The position numbers and the translations under genes are program-made. Source: an uncultured Myxococcales bacterium (GTDB taxonomy: Bacteria > Myxococcota_A > UBA9042 > DTJE01). From it: DNA of 64,000 nucleotides. The DNA is taken from positions 18,673 to 82,672 of the forward strand of contig CAINDP010000179.1 of assembly GCA_903847405.1 (NCBI GenBank), given 5' to 3'. The notes under the pieces are model-generated. The model did no database searches, was not told where the DNA came from, and saw only the letters and a program-made list of their open reading frames with translations. Positions 18,575 through 26,803 of the stretch are shown in pieces (the first letter of the stretch is position 1; every line of letters begins with the position of its first letter).

Positions 18575-19171
18575 CTACATCTTTCCGCCCGGGAGGGGTT
18601 CGGGCACGGCGGGGTTGCCTTCCGGGGGCTTGGCGCCCGCGGGGTTGCTGCCCTGGAGGCTCCGGATGTAGGACACCAGCGACGCGATTTCGTCCGGCTT
18701 CAGGGCGCGGCCCCAGGGCGGCATGCCCTTGGCCGGAACGCCCTTCACGATCGTGCTGAAGATGTCGGTGGTCTTGCCGCCCCACAGCCAGCGGTCGTCG
18801 GTCAGGTTCGGGCCGATCAGGCCCTGGGCGTTCTGGCCGTGGCACGGGCTGCAGGTCTTCGCGAACCGGGCGGCCGCCCCTTCCAGCACCGCGGGATCCA
18901 CCGCGCCCGCCAGCAGGGCCTCCGCCGACGGCGTGGGGATCGGATGGTCCGCCATGTACTTCTGGACCTTCGCCTTTTCGACCACCTGGTCGCCGCTCAG
19001 TTCGACGCCATAGTCGTCGTCACCGAAGGACAGCGCGTACCAGGCCACGTAGACGACGCTGAAGATCATCGCGCCGTACAGCATCCACATCAGCCAGCCG
19101 GGCGCGGCGTTGTCGTACTCGCGGATCCCGTCCGCGTCGTGGTCCAGCATCCGGTCCTTCGTGTCGGCCAT
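18575..19171 (-). CDS. ccoP: cbb3 oxidase subunit CcoP, short mono-heme form
   Basis: The 198-residue protein starts with the CcoP hallmark 'DHDADGIREYDNAAPGWLMWMLYG' region (given here in part), one transmembrane helix (26-48) and a cytochrome c domain with a single heme site, CSPCH at 107-111. Typical CcoP has two hemes and about 290 residues. This one lacks the first cytochrome domain, so it can carry only one electron. The FixP-type N terminus and its place between ccoQ and ccoG make the assignment firm. The last 20 residues are Pro/Gly rich. Confidence 0.9.
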   Translation of the reverse strand: MADTKDRMLDHDADGIREYDNAAPGWLMWMLYGAMIFSVVYVAWYALSFGDDDYGVELSGDQVVEKAKVQKYMADHPIPTPSAEALLAGAVDPAVLEGAAARFAKTCSPCHGQNAQGLIGPNLTDDRWLWGGKTTDIFSTIVKGVPAKGMPPWGRALKPDEIASLVSYIRSLQGSNPAGAKPPEGNPAVPEPLPGGKM

Positions 19172-19180
19172 GGGTGCTCC

Positions 19181-19381
19181 TCAGTGATGTTCGCCCTGGC
19201 CCAGAGGCGCCGAGGGGACGATCCCGTCGTCCTCCAGCGGCATCCGGGCGCGGGCGTCCATCACGGTCCGGCTCTTCCGCCAGGTCGAAATCGCGATGGC
19301 GAGGAAGGCCCCCAGAAACAGCAGCATCGAGGCGATCACCAGCACCGTCGCCCCCGTTTCGGTCGCCAGGTCCTGGATCAT
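19181..19381 (-). CDS. ccoQ: cbb3 oxidase small subunit CcoQ
   Basis: The 66-residue protein has a single hydrophobic helix (about 12-33) followed by 'STWRKSR' and an acidic-polar tail with 'PLEDDG', as in CcoQ/FixQ. It stabilises the interaction of CcoP with the CcoNO core. The ATG at 19381 overlaps the ccoNO stop by four bases, and ccoP begins nine bases after its stop. Confidence 0.85.
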   Translation of the reverse strand: MIQDLATETGATVLVIASMLLFLGAFLAIAISTWRKSRTVMDARARMPLEDDGIVPSAPLGQGEHH

Positions 19382-21600
19382 TTCGTCCCCGTCGCAGACA
19401 GCGCGTCGTCGACCGGCGGCCGCCACTGGATGTCCGTTCCCAGGCGCTGCAGGTAGGCGATCAGCGCCACGATCTCCTTGTCCTGGAGGTTCTTGGGACC
19501 CTGCTGCAGCGTGATGTTCGCCGCGATCGCGCCCGCCTGCCGCGTGACGTTTCCGGCGGCCTGCTCGATGTCGGCGTCCGTGTAGGGCACCCCCGCGATG
19601 CGCAGGGCCCCCATCTTGGCCTCGATTTCCGAGGCGTCCAGGTCGTCCTTCAGGATGTGCGGGAACGGCACCATGATGCTGCCCGCCGTCGTGGAGGTCG
19701 GGTCCTGCATGTGGCGCACGTGCCACTGGTCCGGGAATTTCCCTCCCAGGCGGTGCAGATCGGGACCGGTGCGCTTGGACCCCCACTGGAAGGGATGGTC
19801 GTACACGAACTCGCCGGCCTTGCTGTACTCGCCGTACCGCTCGGTTTCGGCCCGGAACGGCCGCACCATCTGCGAATGGCACAGGTAGCAGCCCTCCCGC
19901 AGGTAGATGTCGCGGCCCAGCAGTTCCAGGGGGGTGAGGGGCTGGACCGACGCGATGGGCTTGACGTTGGCCTCCACGGCGAACATCGGGACGATTTCGA
20001 CCAGGGAGCCGACCGACAGGGCCAGGACCGCCAGCACGGTCAGCAGCACGACGCGGCGTTCCAGCGCCCGGTGGATGCCGTGGGACAGGGCGCCCTGGAC
20101 CCGGTAGAACAGGTGGTCGTAGGTGTTCGCCGCGGTCACTGCGCCGGGCGCCATCTCCTCGTCGTACACCAGCCGCGGAACCTGGATCTCGGGCTCGACG
20201 GCGTAGTCGGCCGGCGCGCTGCGGATCGTCTTCCACACGTTCACGACCAGCATCACGGCGCCGCCCAGGAACAGGGTGCCGCCGCCCAGCCGCACCCAGT
20301 ACATCGGCACCAACTGGACGACCGTTTCGATGAAGTCGGGGTACATCAGGCGGCCGTCGGGCTCGAAGGCGCGCCACATCAGGCCCTGCGTGATGCCGGC
20401 GACCCACATGGAGATCTGGTACATCAGCAGGCCGATGGTGCCGACCCAGAAATGCCAGGTGGCCAGCTTCGGGCTCCACAGCGTGGTCTTCCACAGGCGC
20501 GGGATCACCCAGTACAGGATGGCGAACGCGATGAACGCGTTCCAGCCCAGCGTGCCGGCGTGGACGTGGCCGATGGTCCAGTCGGTGTAGTGCGACAGCG
20601 CGTTCACCGACTTGATGGCCATCATCGGCCCCTCGAAGGTGGCCATGCCGTAGTAGGTGACGCCCACGACGAAGAACTTCAGGACCGGGTCGTCGCGGAC
20701 CTTGTCCCAGGCGCCCCGCAGCGTAAACAGGCCGTTGACCATGCCGCCCCAGGACGGCGCCCACAGCATCAGGCTGAACAGCATGCCCAGGGTCGCTGCC
20801 CAGGCGGGCAGCGCGGTGTAGTGCAGGTGGTGCGGACCGGCCCAGATGTAGATGAACACCAGCGACCAGAAGTGCAGGATCGACAGGCGGTACGAGTAGA
20901 TCGGGCGGTTCGCCGCCTTGGGCAGGTAGTAGTACATCATGCCCAGGAACGGCGTCGTCAGGACGAAGGCGACGGCGTTGTGGCCGTACCACCACTGCAT
21001 CAGCGCGTCCTTCGCGCCCGGATACAGGCTGTACGATCCCAGCAGCGAATAGGGGACCGACAGGCTGTTGCCGATGTGCAGGATCGCGATGGCCAGCCAC
21101 GACGCGATGTAGAACCAGATCGCCGCGTAGATGTGGGCCTCGCGGCGCTGCTTCAGCATGGCGGCCATGTTGGCCCCGAAGGCCAGCCACACCACCACGA
21201 TCGCGATGTCCAGGGGCCAGACCAGTTCGGCGTATTCCTTCGCCTCGGTGTATCCGAACAGCAGGCTGAATGCGCCCGCGATGATGATGGCCTGCCAGCC
21301 CCAGAAGTGGAACCGCGCCAGGCCCATGCTCCAGGTGCGCACCTTCAGCAGGCGCTGCATCGAGTGGTAGACGGTCGCGAAAATGAGGTTGCCGCAGAAC
21401 GCGAAGATGACCGCGTTGGTGTGGATCGGCCGGATGCGCCCGAAGGTCAGCCAGGGGAAGGCGTTGAGGACCGGCAGGAACATCAGCGCCGCGGCCAGCA
21501 CCCCCAGCGTCATTCCCGCCACGGCCCAGAAGACCGTGGCAAGGAAGAACATCCGGGGTGTGTGGTCGTCGTACCGGAACGTGTCCATCTGCGTGGTCAT
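19378..21600 (-). CDS. ccoNO: fused cbb3 cytochrome c oxidase subunits I and II (CcoNO)
   Basis: The 740-residue protein joins two subunits that are usually separate. Residues about 1-470 are CcoN: twelve membrane helices with the heme and CuB histidines in 'RPIHTNAVIF', 'WYGHNAVAF', 'AGPHHLHYTALP' and 'IGHVHAGTLGWNAF'. Residues about 520-740 are CcoO: a membrane anchor, then one heme-c site CYLCH near residue 570 with 'SQMVRPF' after it. It reduces oxygen to water at high affinity and pumps protons. The fusion is known from Bacteroidetes and some delta-proteobacteria. A promoter candidate and a 70-bp palindromic repeat lie in the 270-bp upstream gap. Confidence 0.95.
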   Translation of the reverse strand: MTTQMDTFRYDDHTPRMFFLATVFWAVAGMTLGVLAAALMFLPVLNAFPWLTFGRIRPIHTNAVIFAFCGNLIFATVYHSMQRLLKVRTWSMGLARFHFWGWQAIIIAGAFSLLFGYTEAKEYAELVWPLDIAIVVVWLAFGANMAAMLKQRREAHIYAAIWFYIASWLAIAILHIGNSLSVPYSLLGSYSLYPGAKDALMQWWYGHNAVAFVLTTPFLGMMYYYLPKAANRPIYSYRLSILHFWSLVFIYIWAGPHHLHYTALPAWAATLGMLFSLMLWAPSWGGMVNGLFTLRGAWDKVRDDPVLKFFVVGVTYYGMATFEGPMMAIKSVNALSHYTDWTIGHVHAGTLGWNAFIAFAILYWVIPRLWKTTLWSPKLATWHFWVGTIGLLMYQISMWVAGITQGLMWRAFEPDGRLMYPDFIETVVQLVPMYWVRLGGGTLFLGGAVMLVVNVWKTIRSAPADYAVEPEIQVPRLVYDEEMAPGAVTAANTYDHLFYRVQGALSHGIHRALERRVVLLTVLAVLALSVGSLVEIVPMFAVEANVKPIASVQPLTPLELLGRDIYLREGCYLCHSQMVRPFRAETERYGEYSKAGEFVYDHPFQWGSKRTGPDLHRLGGKFPDQWHVRHMQDPTSTTAGSIMVPFPHILKDDLDASEIEAKMGALRIAGVPYTDADIEQAAGNVTRQAGAIAANITLQQGPKNLQDKEIVALIAYLQRLGTDIQWRPPVDDALSATGTK

Positions 21601-21670
21601 CGACGGGCCCCGCGCGTTGGGTTCGATGGTTGCCTTCCTTGGCGGCTCGTCGCCGCGCCGGTTCAATCTC

Positions 21671-21740
21671 GCCCGAGCGCGCAGGCATAGGCGATGGGTT
21701 TCCGCAGGAAACTCTCGCCGGAGCCGGAGCCGCCTCGGGC
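21671..21740. repeat. 70-bp palindromic interspersed repeat, copy A
   Basis: This copy starts with GCCCGAG and ends with CTCGGGC, and its centre is GTTTCC-GCA-GGAAAC. The whole 70 bp folds as one long imperfect hairpin. It is about 89% identical (62 of 70 by eye) to copy C at 57736-57805. It lies between the ccoNO promoter candidate and the ccoNO start, so it would be in the mRNA leader. Confidence 0.85.
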
Positions 21741-21758
21741 TGATCAACAATCGCGGGC

Positions 21759-21786
21759 AGGATAGCACGACGGGGTTCCGGGGCAA
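21759..21786 (-). promoter_or_regulatory. sigma70-like promoter candidate for the ccoNO-act operon
   Basis: On the minus strand TTGCCC (21786-21781) and TATCCT (21764-21759) are separated by 16 bases. A start near 21751 would give a leader of about 150 nt that includes repeat copy A. No convincing FNR or ANR box was seen. Confidence 0.4.
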
Positions 21787-21871
21787 GGACACTGCGGCGC
21801 GGGCCTTGAGGGGGGCGGACTTCCGAGGTTGGGCGCTGCGGGCGCACCGGGTGTCCGGGCCCGGAACCGGG

Positions 21872-23305
21872 TCACGGCCCGTGGCGCCGCAGGTACTCCC
21901 GGACGTGCAGTTTTCGGGCGGTGTTTTCCGACGTCATGTACCGGATCGTGCCGAAGATCGGGCGTTCGGGTCCCCAGGGGCGGTCGTGGCGTCCCAGGCA
22001 CCAGGCGATGCCGCTGTACGAGTTGGGGTCGCGGCCGTCCAGGGCGTACCGATCGTTCAGGTGGACCATGCGGTCGAAGGCGTCCCGGGGCGTCGGGGAC
22101 CACTCCAGGATCTTCTTGCCCCACAGCATGCGGAGATACGTGTGGATGCGGCCCTCGCGGACCAGTTGCCGCTGGGCCGCGTTCCACAGGAGGTCGTGGG
22201 TGCGCGCCGCGTCCAGTTCGTCCAGCGCGTAGAGGTGCGGCCTGGGGTCGGCGGCGTGGCGCTCCAGCGAGGCCCGGGCCCAGGGCGGCAGGCCGTCGTA
22301 GGACTCGGCGTCGCCGCGATGCCGGCAGTTGTTCGCGCCCAGTTCCCGCCACGTCACCACCTGGTCCAGGAAGGCCTCGTGGGCGGGAGGCAGACCCCAC
22401 CAGCCGGCCCGGGTGCCGTCGGGTCGGCGGCCTGCGGGCGGGGCGGACCAGCCCGGCGCCACCGACGCCAGGACCTCGTGGGTCGCGATGTGACCGAAGT
22501 GCAGGTACGGGGACAGGCCGGACGAGGCGTCCAGATCCGGGTCGTCGCGATCCAGGTCGTAGCGGGCCAGGCCCCGCGCCACAAAGCGCTGCAGGCACGC
22601 GCGCCCCGCCTGTTCGCCGCCCCGGAGGGCAGTGGGGGCCACGGCGTGGTCGATGGGGAGCCGGCCCAGGTCCAGGCCGGGGACCGCTGCGGGCCAGCGT
22701 TCCAGGAAGGCCGCGGGCAGGGGTCCCAGGCGGGGCAGGGCGGGACCTTGCAGCGGGTCCGGGTCCGGGGCGTCGGCAATCCACGCCGGCAGGCGCGCCT
22801 GCAGGAAGCGCCGGAAGGCGTAGGCGGTCGGGTAGGCGCGTTCGGGCACGTCCAGGGGGAGCAGGCCGTTGCCGTCCACCGCCTCGAAGCGGCAGGGCAC
22901 CTGCGGCACCGCGGCGGCCAGCATCCGGGGCAGGAAGAAGGCCGGGAAGTCGTCGGTGACGACGGCGCACGCGCGGGCGGCCAGGGCCGCCAGCAGGCCG
23001 CGGCCGGCGCCCGGCAGCGGTTCGACATAGGGGTGGTAGGCGATGCCCGCTGCCTCACAGCGCGCCCCGTTGTCCGCCATGCCGTCGATCACGAACCGGT
23101 GCAGGCGTTCGGAGGCGTGCGGATAGGCGACCCGCAGGGCCTCCAGCACCAGCAGGGGACGCTGCACCTGCCGGGCGATCGCGACTGCGCGCTGCAACGC
23201 GAAGTTGTGCGTCGTGCGCCGGGCGGCGGTCATCCAGTACAGGACCAGGTCCCCGTCGGCGCGCGGGGGGACGTCGTGCAGGACCCGGATGCGGATCGTG
23301 TTCAT
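21872..23305 (-). CDS. class II CPD photolyase
   Basis: The 477-residue protein has a photolyase/cryptochrome N-terminal alpha/beta domain (about 1-170) and an FAD-binding C-terminal domain. Class II signatures are 'TWRELGANNC', 'HTYLRMLWGKKILEWS' and 'YALDGRDPNSYSGIAWCLG', with the conserved tail 'GTIRYMTSENTARK'. It repairs cyclobutane pyrimidine dimers using blue light and FADH. The ATG at 23305 matches the family N terminus, although the frame is open upstream. It is divergent from lhgO, with 70 bp between the starts. Confidence 0.93.
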   Translation of the reverse strand: MNTIRIRVLHDVPPRADGDLVLYWMTAARRTTHNFALQRAVAIARQVQRPLLVLEALRVAYPHASERLHRFVIDGMADNGARCEAAGIAYHPYVEPLPGAGRGLLAALAARACAVVTDDFPAFFLPRMLAAAVPQVPCRFEAVDGNGLLPLDVPERAYPTAYAFRRFLQARLPAWIADAPDPDPLQGPALPRLGPLPAAFLERWPAAVPGLDLGRLPIDHAVAPTALRGGEQAGRACLQRFVARGLARYDLDRDDPDLDASSGLSPYLHFGHIATHEVLASVAPGWSAPPAGRRPDGTRAGWWGLPPAHEAFLDQVVTWRELGANNCRHRGDAESYDGLPPWARASLERHAADPRPHLYALDELDAARTHDLLWNAAQRQLVREGRIHTYLRMLWGKKILEWSPTPRDAFDRMVHLNDRYALDGRDPNSYSGIAWCLGRHDRPWGPERPIFGTIRYMTSENTARKLHVREYLRRHGP

Positions 23306-23375
23306 GGGACGACTATACGCTGTCTCTGGACGCGCACACCGACGGGTGCGAGGATCCCGGGCCGGGAGGAAGGGA

Positions 23376-24641
23376 ATGCACGACCCCGGAACGACACGCC
23401 CGGTGGACGTCGTCGTCATCGGCGGCGGCGTGGTGGGATGCGCCACGGCGCTGGCCCTGCAGTCGCGGCCCGGGATTTCGGTCGAGGTGCTGGAGGCGGA
23501 GGATCGCGTCGCCGCCCACCAGACCGGCCACAACAGCGGCGTCATCCACTCGGGCCTCTACTACAAGCCCGGCAGCCTCAAGGCGCAGAACTGCGCGGCC
23601 GGGCGCGAGGCGCTATACGCGTTCCTGGCCGAGCGGGGCATCCCCCATGCGCGGTGCGGGAAACTGGTGGTCGCGACACGCCCGGACGAGGTTCCGCGCC
23701 TGGACGAACTGATGGCCCGGGGCCTTGCCAACGGCCTCCAGGGCCTGCGGCGGGTGGGACCCCGGGAACTGCGCGAACGCGAACCCCACGTCGCCGGCAT
23801 CGCGGGCCTGGTGGTGCCGGACACGGGCGTGGTGGACTACGTCCAGGTGACCCGGGCCTACGCGGCTGCGGTGGTCGCCGCCGGCGGCGCCGTGACTACG
23901 GGCGCCCGCGTCACGGGGGTCCGCGTCCTGCCGGATCGGGTGGTGCTGGAAACGCCCCGCGGGCCACGGGCCGCGCGGTACGTGGTCAACTGCGGCGGGC
24001 TGCAGTCGGACCGGGTCGCGCGCCTCTGCGGGGTGGCACCGGACGTCCGGATCGTGCCCTTCAAGGGCGAGTACTACGACGTCACGCCGTCCCGCCACGA
24101 CCTGGTCCGGGCCCTGATCTACCCGGTGCCCGATCCCCGGTTCCCCTTCCTGGGCGTCCATTTCACCCGGAGCGTGCACGGCGAGGTCCACGCGGGTCCC
24201 AACGCGGTCCTGGCGTGGCACCGCGAGGGCTACCGGCCCTGGTCCTTCCGGTGGGAGGACGCCCGGGACACCCTGGCCTGGCCCGGGTTCGTCCGCATGG
24301 CATGGCGGTTCTGGCGGATGGGGCTGTCCGAGGTGGCGCGGTCCTTCAGCAGACGCCTGTTCGTGCGGGCGCTGCAACGGCTGGTGCCGGACATCACGCT
24401 CGCGGACGTCACGCCGGGGGTTCCCGGGATCCGGGCCCAGGCCCTGGGACGCGACGGGGCGCTGGTGGACGACTTCGTGATCGTCCCGGGGCCCCGGTCC
24501 ATCCACGTGCTGAACGCCCCTTCGCCCGCGGCCACCGCGTCGCTGGCCATCGGACGCAGCGTGGCGGACCTGGCGTTCACGACGTTCGATCTGGACGGGT
24601 TCCCTCAGGGTGTTTCGGACCTTGGGGTCCAGCGGAAGTAG
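23376..24641 (+). CDS. lhgO: L-2-hydroxyglutarate oxidase-like FAD enzyme
   Basis: The 421-residue protein is a DAO-family flavoprotein. It has the FAD-binding GGGVVGCA at about residue 17 and the LhgO-typical 'HQTGHNSGVIHSGLYYKPGSLKA' region. Further on are 'VDYVQVTRAYA', 'FKGEYYDV' and 'HFTRSVHGEVHAGPNAVLA'. It should oxidise L-2-hydroxyglutarate to 2-oxoglutarate and pass electrons to the quinone pool or to oxygen. The ATG at 23376 follows a GGGAGGAAGGGA ribosome site. Its 3' end overlaps the convergent membrane-protein gene by 37 bases. Confidence 0.85.
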   Translation: MHDPGTTRPVDVVVIGGGVVGCATALALQSRPGISVEVLEAEDRVAAHQTGHNSGVIHSGLYYKPGSLKAQNCAAGREALYAFLAERGIPHARCGKLVVATRPDEVPRLDELMARGLANGLQGLRRVGPRELREREPHVAGIAGLVVPDTGVVDYVQVTRAYAAAVVAAGGAVTTGARVTGVRVLPDRVVLETPRGPRAARYVVNCGGLQSDRVARLCGVAPDVRIVPFKGEYYDVTPSRHDLVRALIYPVPDPRFPFLGVHFTRSVHGEVHAGPNAVLAWHREGYRPWSFRWEDARDTLAWPGFVRMAWRFWRMGLSEVARSFSRRLFVRALQRLVPDITLADVTPGVPGIRAQALGRDGALVDDFVIVPGPRSIHVLNAPSPAATASLAIGRSVADLAFTTFDLDGFPQGVSDLGVQRK

Positions 24642-25066
24642 GCGACGCCCCCCCGCATCAGGCCGCCGCCCACGGCGAGGTACACGGGCGCCAGCCAGGG
24701 CTTGGGAACGGGCGAGTGGCGCAGGGCCCAGCCCAGGGCGATCATCACGAGGATCGTTCCGTAGCCGCGCCAGGACTGGAACGCGAACACGCAGCGCCGA
24801 TCGGGCAGGCTCTGCAGGCGCCGCAGGTTCTTGGCCGCGACGCGCCCGAACCCCCGGCCCGTCAGCAGCGACGCCAGCAGCCCACCCATCGCCAGGATCG
24901 CGGCCTGGTCCCCCGGCGCCTGGGCCAGCCAACTCGCCGCGGCGGCGATCAGGCCGATGCCCACGGCCCACCAGACGATGCCCGACAGGCGCGCCAGGGC
25001 GCGGCGACCGACGGCCGGCTCGAAGCGGAGCAGCAGTCCGCGCACTCGTTTCGAGGCAATTCCCAT
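24605..25066 (-). CDS. small conserved membrane protein of unknown function
   Basis: The 153-residue protein has about four hydrophobic segments (around 28-47, 55-70, 102-118, 125-142) separated by Arg-rich loops. Between the second and third is 'RCVFAFQSWRGYG', and the end contains 'GGGLMRGGVAYFRW'. I recognise no named family. It overlaps the 3' end of lhgO by 37 bases in the convergent direction and is divergent from the glycosyltransferase gene, with 137 bp between. Start at the ATG at 25066 leaves a basic cytoplasmic N terminus; a longer upstream start is less likely. Confidence 0.6.
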   Translation of the reverse strand: MGIASKRVRGLLLRFEPAVGRRALARLSGIVWWAVGIGLIAAAASWLAQAPGDQAAILAMGGLLASLLTGRGFGRVAAKNLRRLQSLPDRRCVFAFQSWRGYGTILVMIALGWALRHSPVPKPWLAPVYLAVGGGLMRGGVAYFRWTPRSETP

Positions 25067-25203
25067 CAATACCCGTTCCCCTCGTCTTCGCCGCGCAGGA
25101 TATCGCCAATCGGCTTCCCGGTCACGCCGCCGCTCGTTTCCCCCTGTGTGAGTGTGGTGTACTCTGTGGCCCTTCCGGACGGAGGTCCCCCGTGGGGGTG
25201 ACG

Positions 25204-26799
25204 ATGGAACCATCTGATCGCGGCGACCAGTCCCCGGCGGCCGTGTCCCGCCGCACGCCCTTCCTCCAGGACCGGCGGTGGGATCTGCTGGCGGGGATCG
25301 TCCTCCTGGCGGCGGTCGTCTTCAGGCTGTGGCACGTCGACCAGGCCCGTTTCGCCGCCGACGAGGCCTACCAGTTCAGCGTCGCCAGCCGCGTGGCGGC
25401 CTTCCAGATGTTCCCGGTGACCGGTACCGCCATCACCGGCGTCGTCGAGGCCGCCATTCCCGGGGGGATGTACTACCTCCTGAACGCGATCCCGCTGTTC
25501 TTCACGAACCGGGCCGAGGGCCCCATGGTGTTCACGTCCCTGCTGAACCTGCTGGGCCTGGCCTTCGGGTACTGGCTGTTTCGTCGCGAGTACGGCCGTC
25601 CCGCCGCCCTGGCCGCGCTGTTGCTGGCCGTCTTCAACCCCTTCCACGTCTTCCATTCCGATCGGCAGTGGAACCCCAACCTCATGGTTCCCTTCAGTTT
25701 CGCCTGGATGTACGTGATGACCCGCATCGTGCGGGGCCAGGGGCGCTGGCCGTTCTTCTGGCTGCCCGTGCTGCTGGCGATCCTGCTGCAGTTGCACCTT
25801 TCGGCCACGCTGGTCGTGGCGCTGACCGCTGTGGCCCTCCTGGTGGCGCGGCCCCGGACCATCGCCTGGAAGCACCTCGTCGGGGGCGTCGCGGCCGCAA
25901 TCGGACTGTACCTTCCGTACCTCGTGTGGGACGCGCTGCAGGGATTCACGGCCACGCAGGCGCTGCTGGCCAACCTCGCCGGGACGACCGCCCCGGTCCT
26001 GGAAGCCGTGCGCGCGCTGTACTACATGGTCCTGTACCCCGCCGGCGACTTCACCTACGTCGTCGCGAAGGGCCACTCGTTCCCCATGACCGAGTGGCAG
26101 TTCCTGGGCGGGGAAGGCCGCGCAATCCTGTCGGATTTCCTGGGCCTGCCGGGGATCGGCGGCGTGTGCCTGGCCGGCGCCATCGTCGCGGGGATCGTCG
26201 TGTCCCTGGGCGCCAACCTCGGCCTGCTGGTGGTCACGACGCGGCGTTTCATCGGGGGCCTCCGTGCCGCCATCGTCGCGGATCCCCTGGGCACGCTGGC
26301 CGCGATCAACCTGCCCCTGGTCCTGGCCGTGTTCTGGGGGCGCAAGGCGTTCTACCCGCACTTCACGATCGTGGTGTTCCCGCTGGCCCTGGTCCCCATC
26401 GCCTGGCTGGTGTCGCGCCTGAAGTCCCGTCGCGCCGTGGTCGCCGCGGTGGGCCTGGCGCTGGTGCTGGCGGTCGCCCAGGGCGTCCTGACGTCCCGCT
26501 GGTACGCCGTCGACGAAAGCCGGATCAGCGTCCCGGTGGCGCGCGAGGCGGCGCGGGTCATCATCGAGGACGCGAACGGCGCGCCGGTGGCCTTCCGGTG
26601 CGACGTGCCGCGCACCCGGTGCAACAGTTACCCCCTGCATCTGATCGCCCGCCAGGAAACGAACCGGGATTTCGAGGAGCGGGACCGCGCCGATCGCACC
26701 TATTCGCTGGTGGCTCCCGGCGAGTCGAACGCGGTCGGCGCAGCCCGCGTCTGGGACCTGGGCGATGCATGGCTGGTGCGGCGGGATCGGCGGCCCTGA
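25204..26799 (+). CDS. PMT/GT39-like integral membrane glycosyltransferase
   Basis: The 531-residue protein has a first transmembrane helix (about 29-45) and a periplasmic loop with the catalytic-type acidic pair in 'FAADEAYQFS'. About ten further helices and a short C-terminal periplasmic domain with 'DVPRTRCNSY' follow. This is the architecture of lipid-linked sugar transferases of the GT39/GT83 (PMT/ArnT) superfamily. The acceptor could be a protein or lipid A; nothing here decides it. The ATG at 25204 is preceded by GGAGGTCCCCCGTGGGGGTGACG, so the ribosome site is distant. It converges with the TonB receptor gene, four bases apart. Confidence 0.7.
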   Translation: MEPSDRGDQSPAAVSRRTPFLQDRRWDLLAGIVLLAAVVFRLWHVDQARFAADEAYQFSVASRVAAFQMFPVTGTAITGVVEAAIPGGMYYLLNAIPLFFTNRAEGPMVFTSLLNLLGLAFGYWLFRREYGRPAALAALLLAVFNPFHVFHSDRQWNPNLMVPFSFAWMYVMTRIVRGQGRWPFFWLPVLLAILLQLHLSATLVVALTAVALLVARPRTIAWKHLVGGVAAAIGLYLPYLVWDALQGFTATQALLANLAGTTAPVLEAVRALYYMVLYPAGDFTYVVAKGHSFPMTEWQFLGGEGRAILSDFLGLPGIGGVCLAGAIVAGIVVSLGANLGLLVVTTRRFIGGLRAAIVADPLGTLAAINLPLVLAVFWGRKAFYPHFTIVVFPLALVPIAWLVSRLKSRRAVVAAVGLALVLAVAQGVLTSRWYAVDESRISVPVAREAARVIIEDANGAPVAFRCDVPRTRCNSYPLHLIARQETNRDFEERDRADRTYSLVAPGESNAVGAARVWDLGDAWLVRRDRRP

Positions 26800-26803
26800 C
26801 GTC

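Noticed and set aside
21741..21750. FNR/ANR-like box (TGATCAAC) upstream of ccoNO
   Set aside because: Only one half-site matches and the TTGAT-N4-ATCAA spacing is absent.
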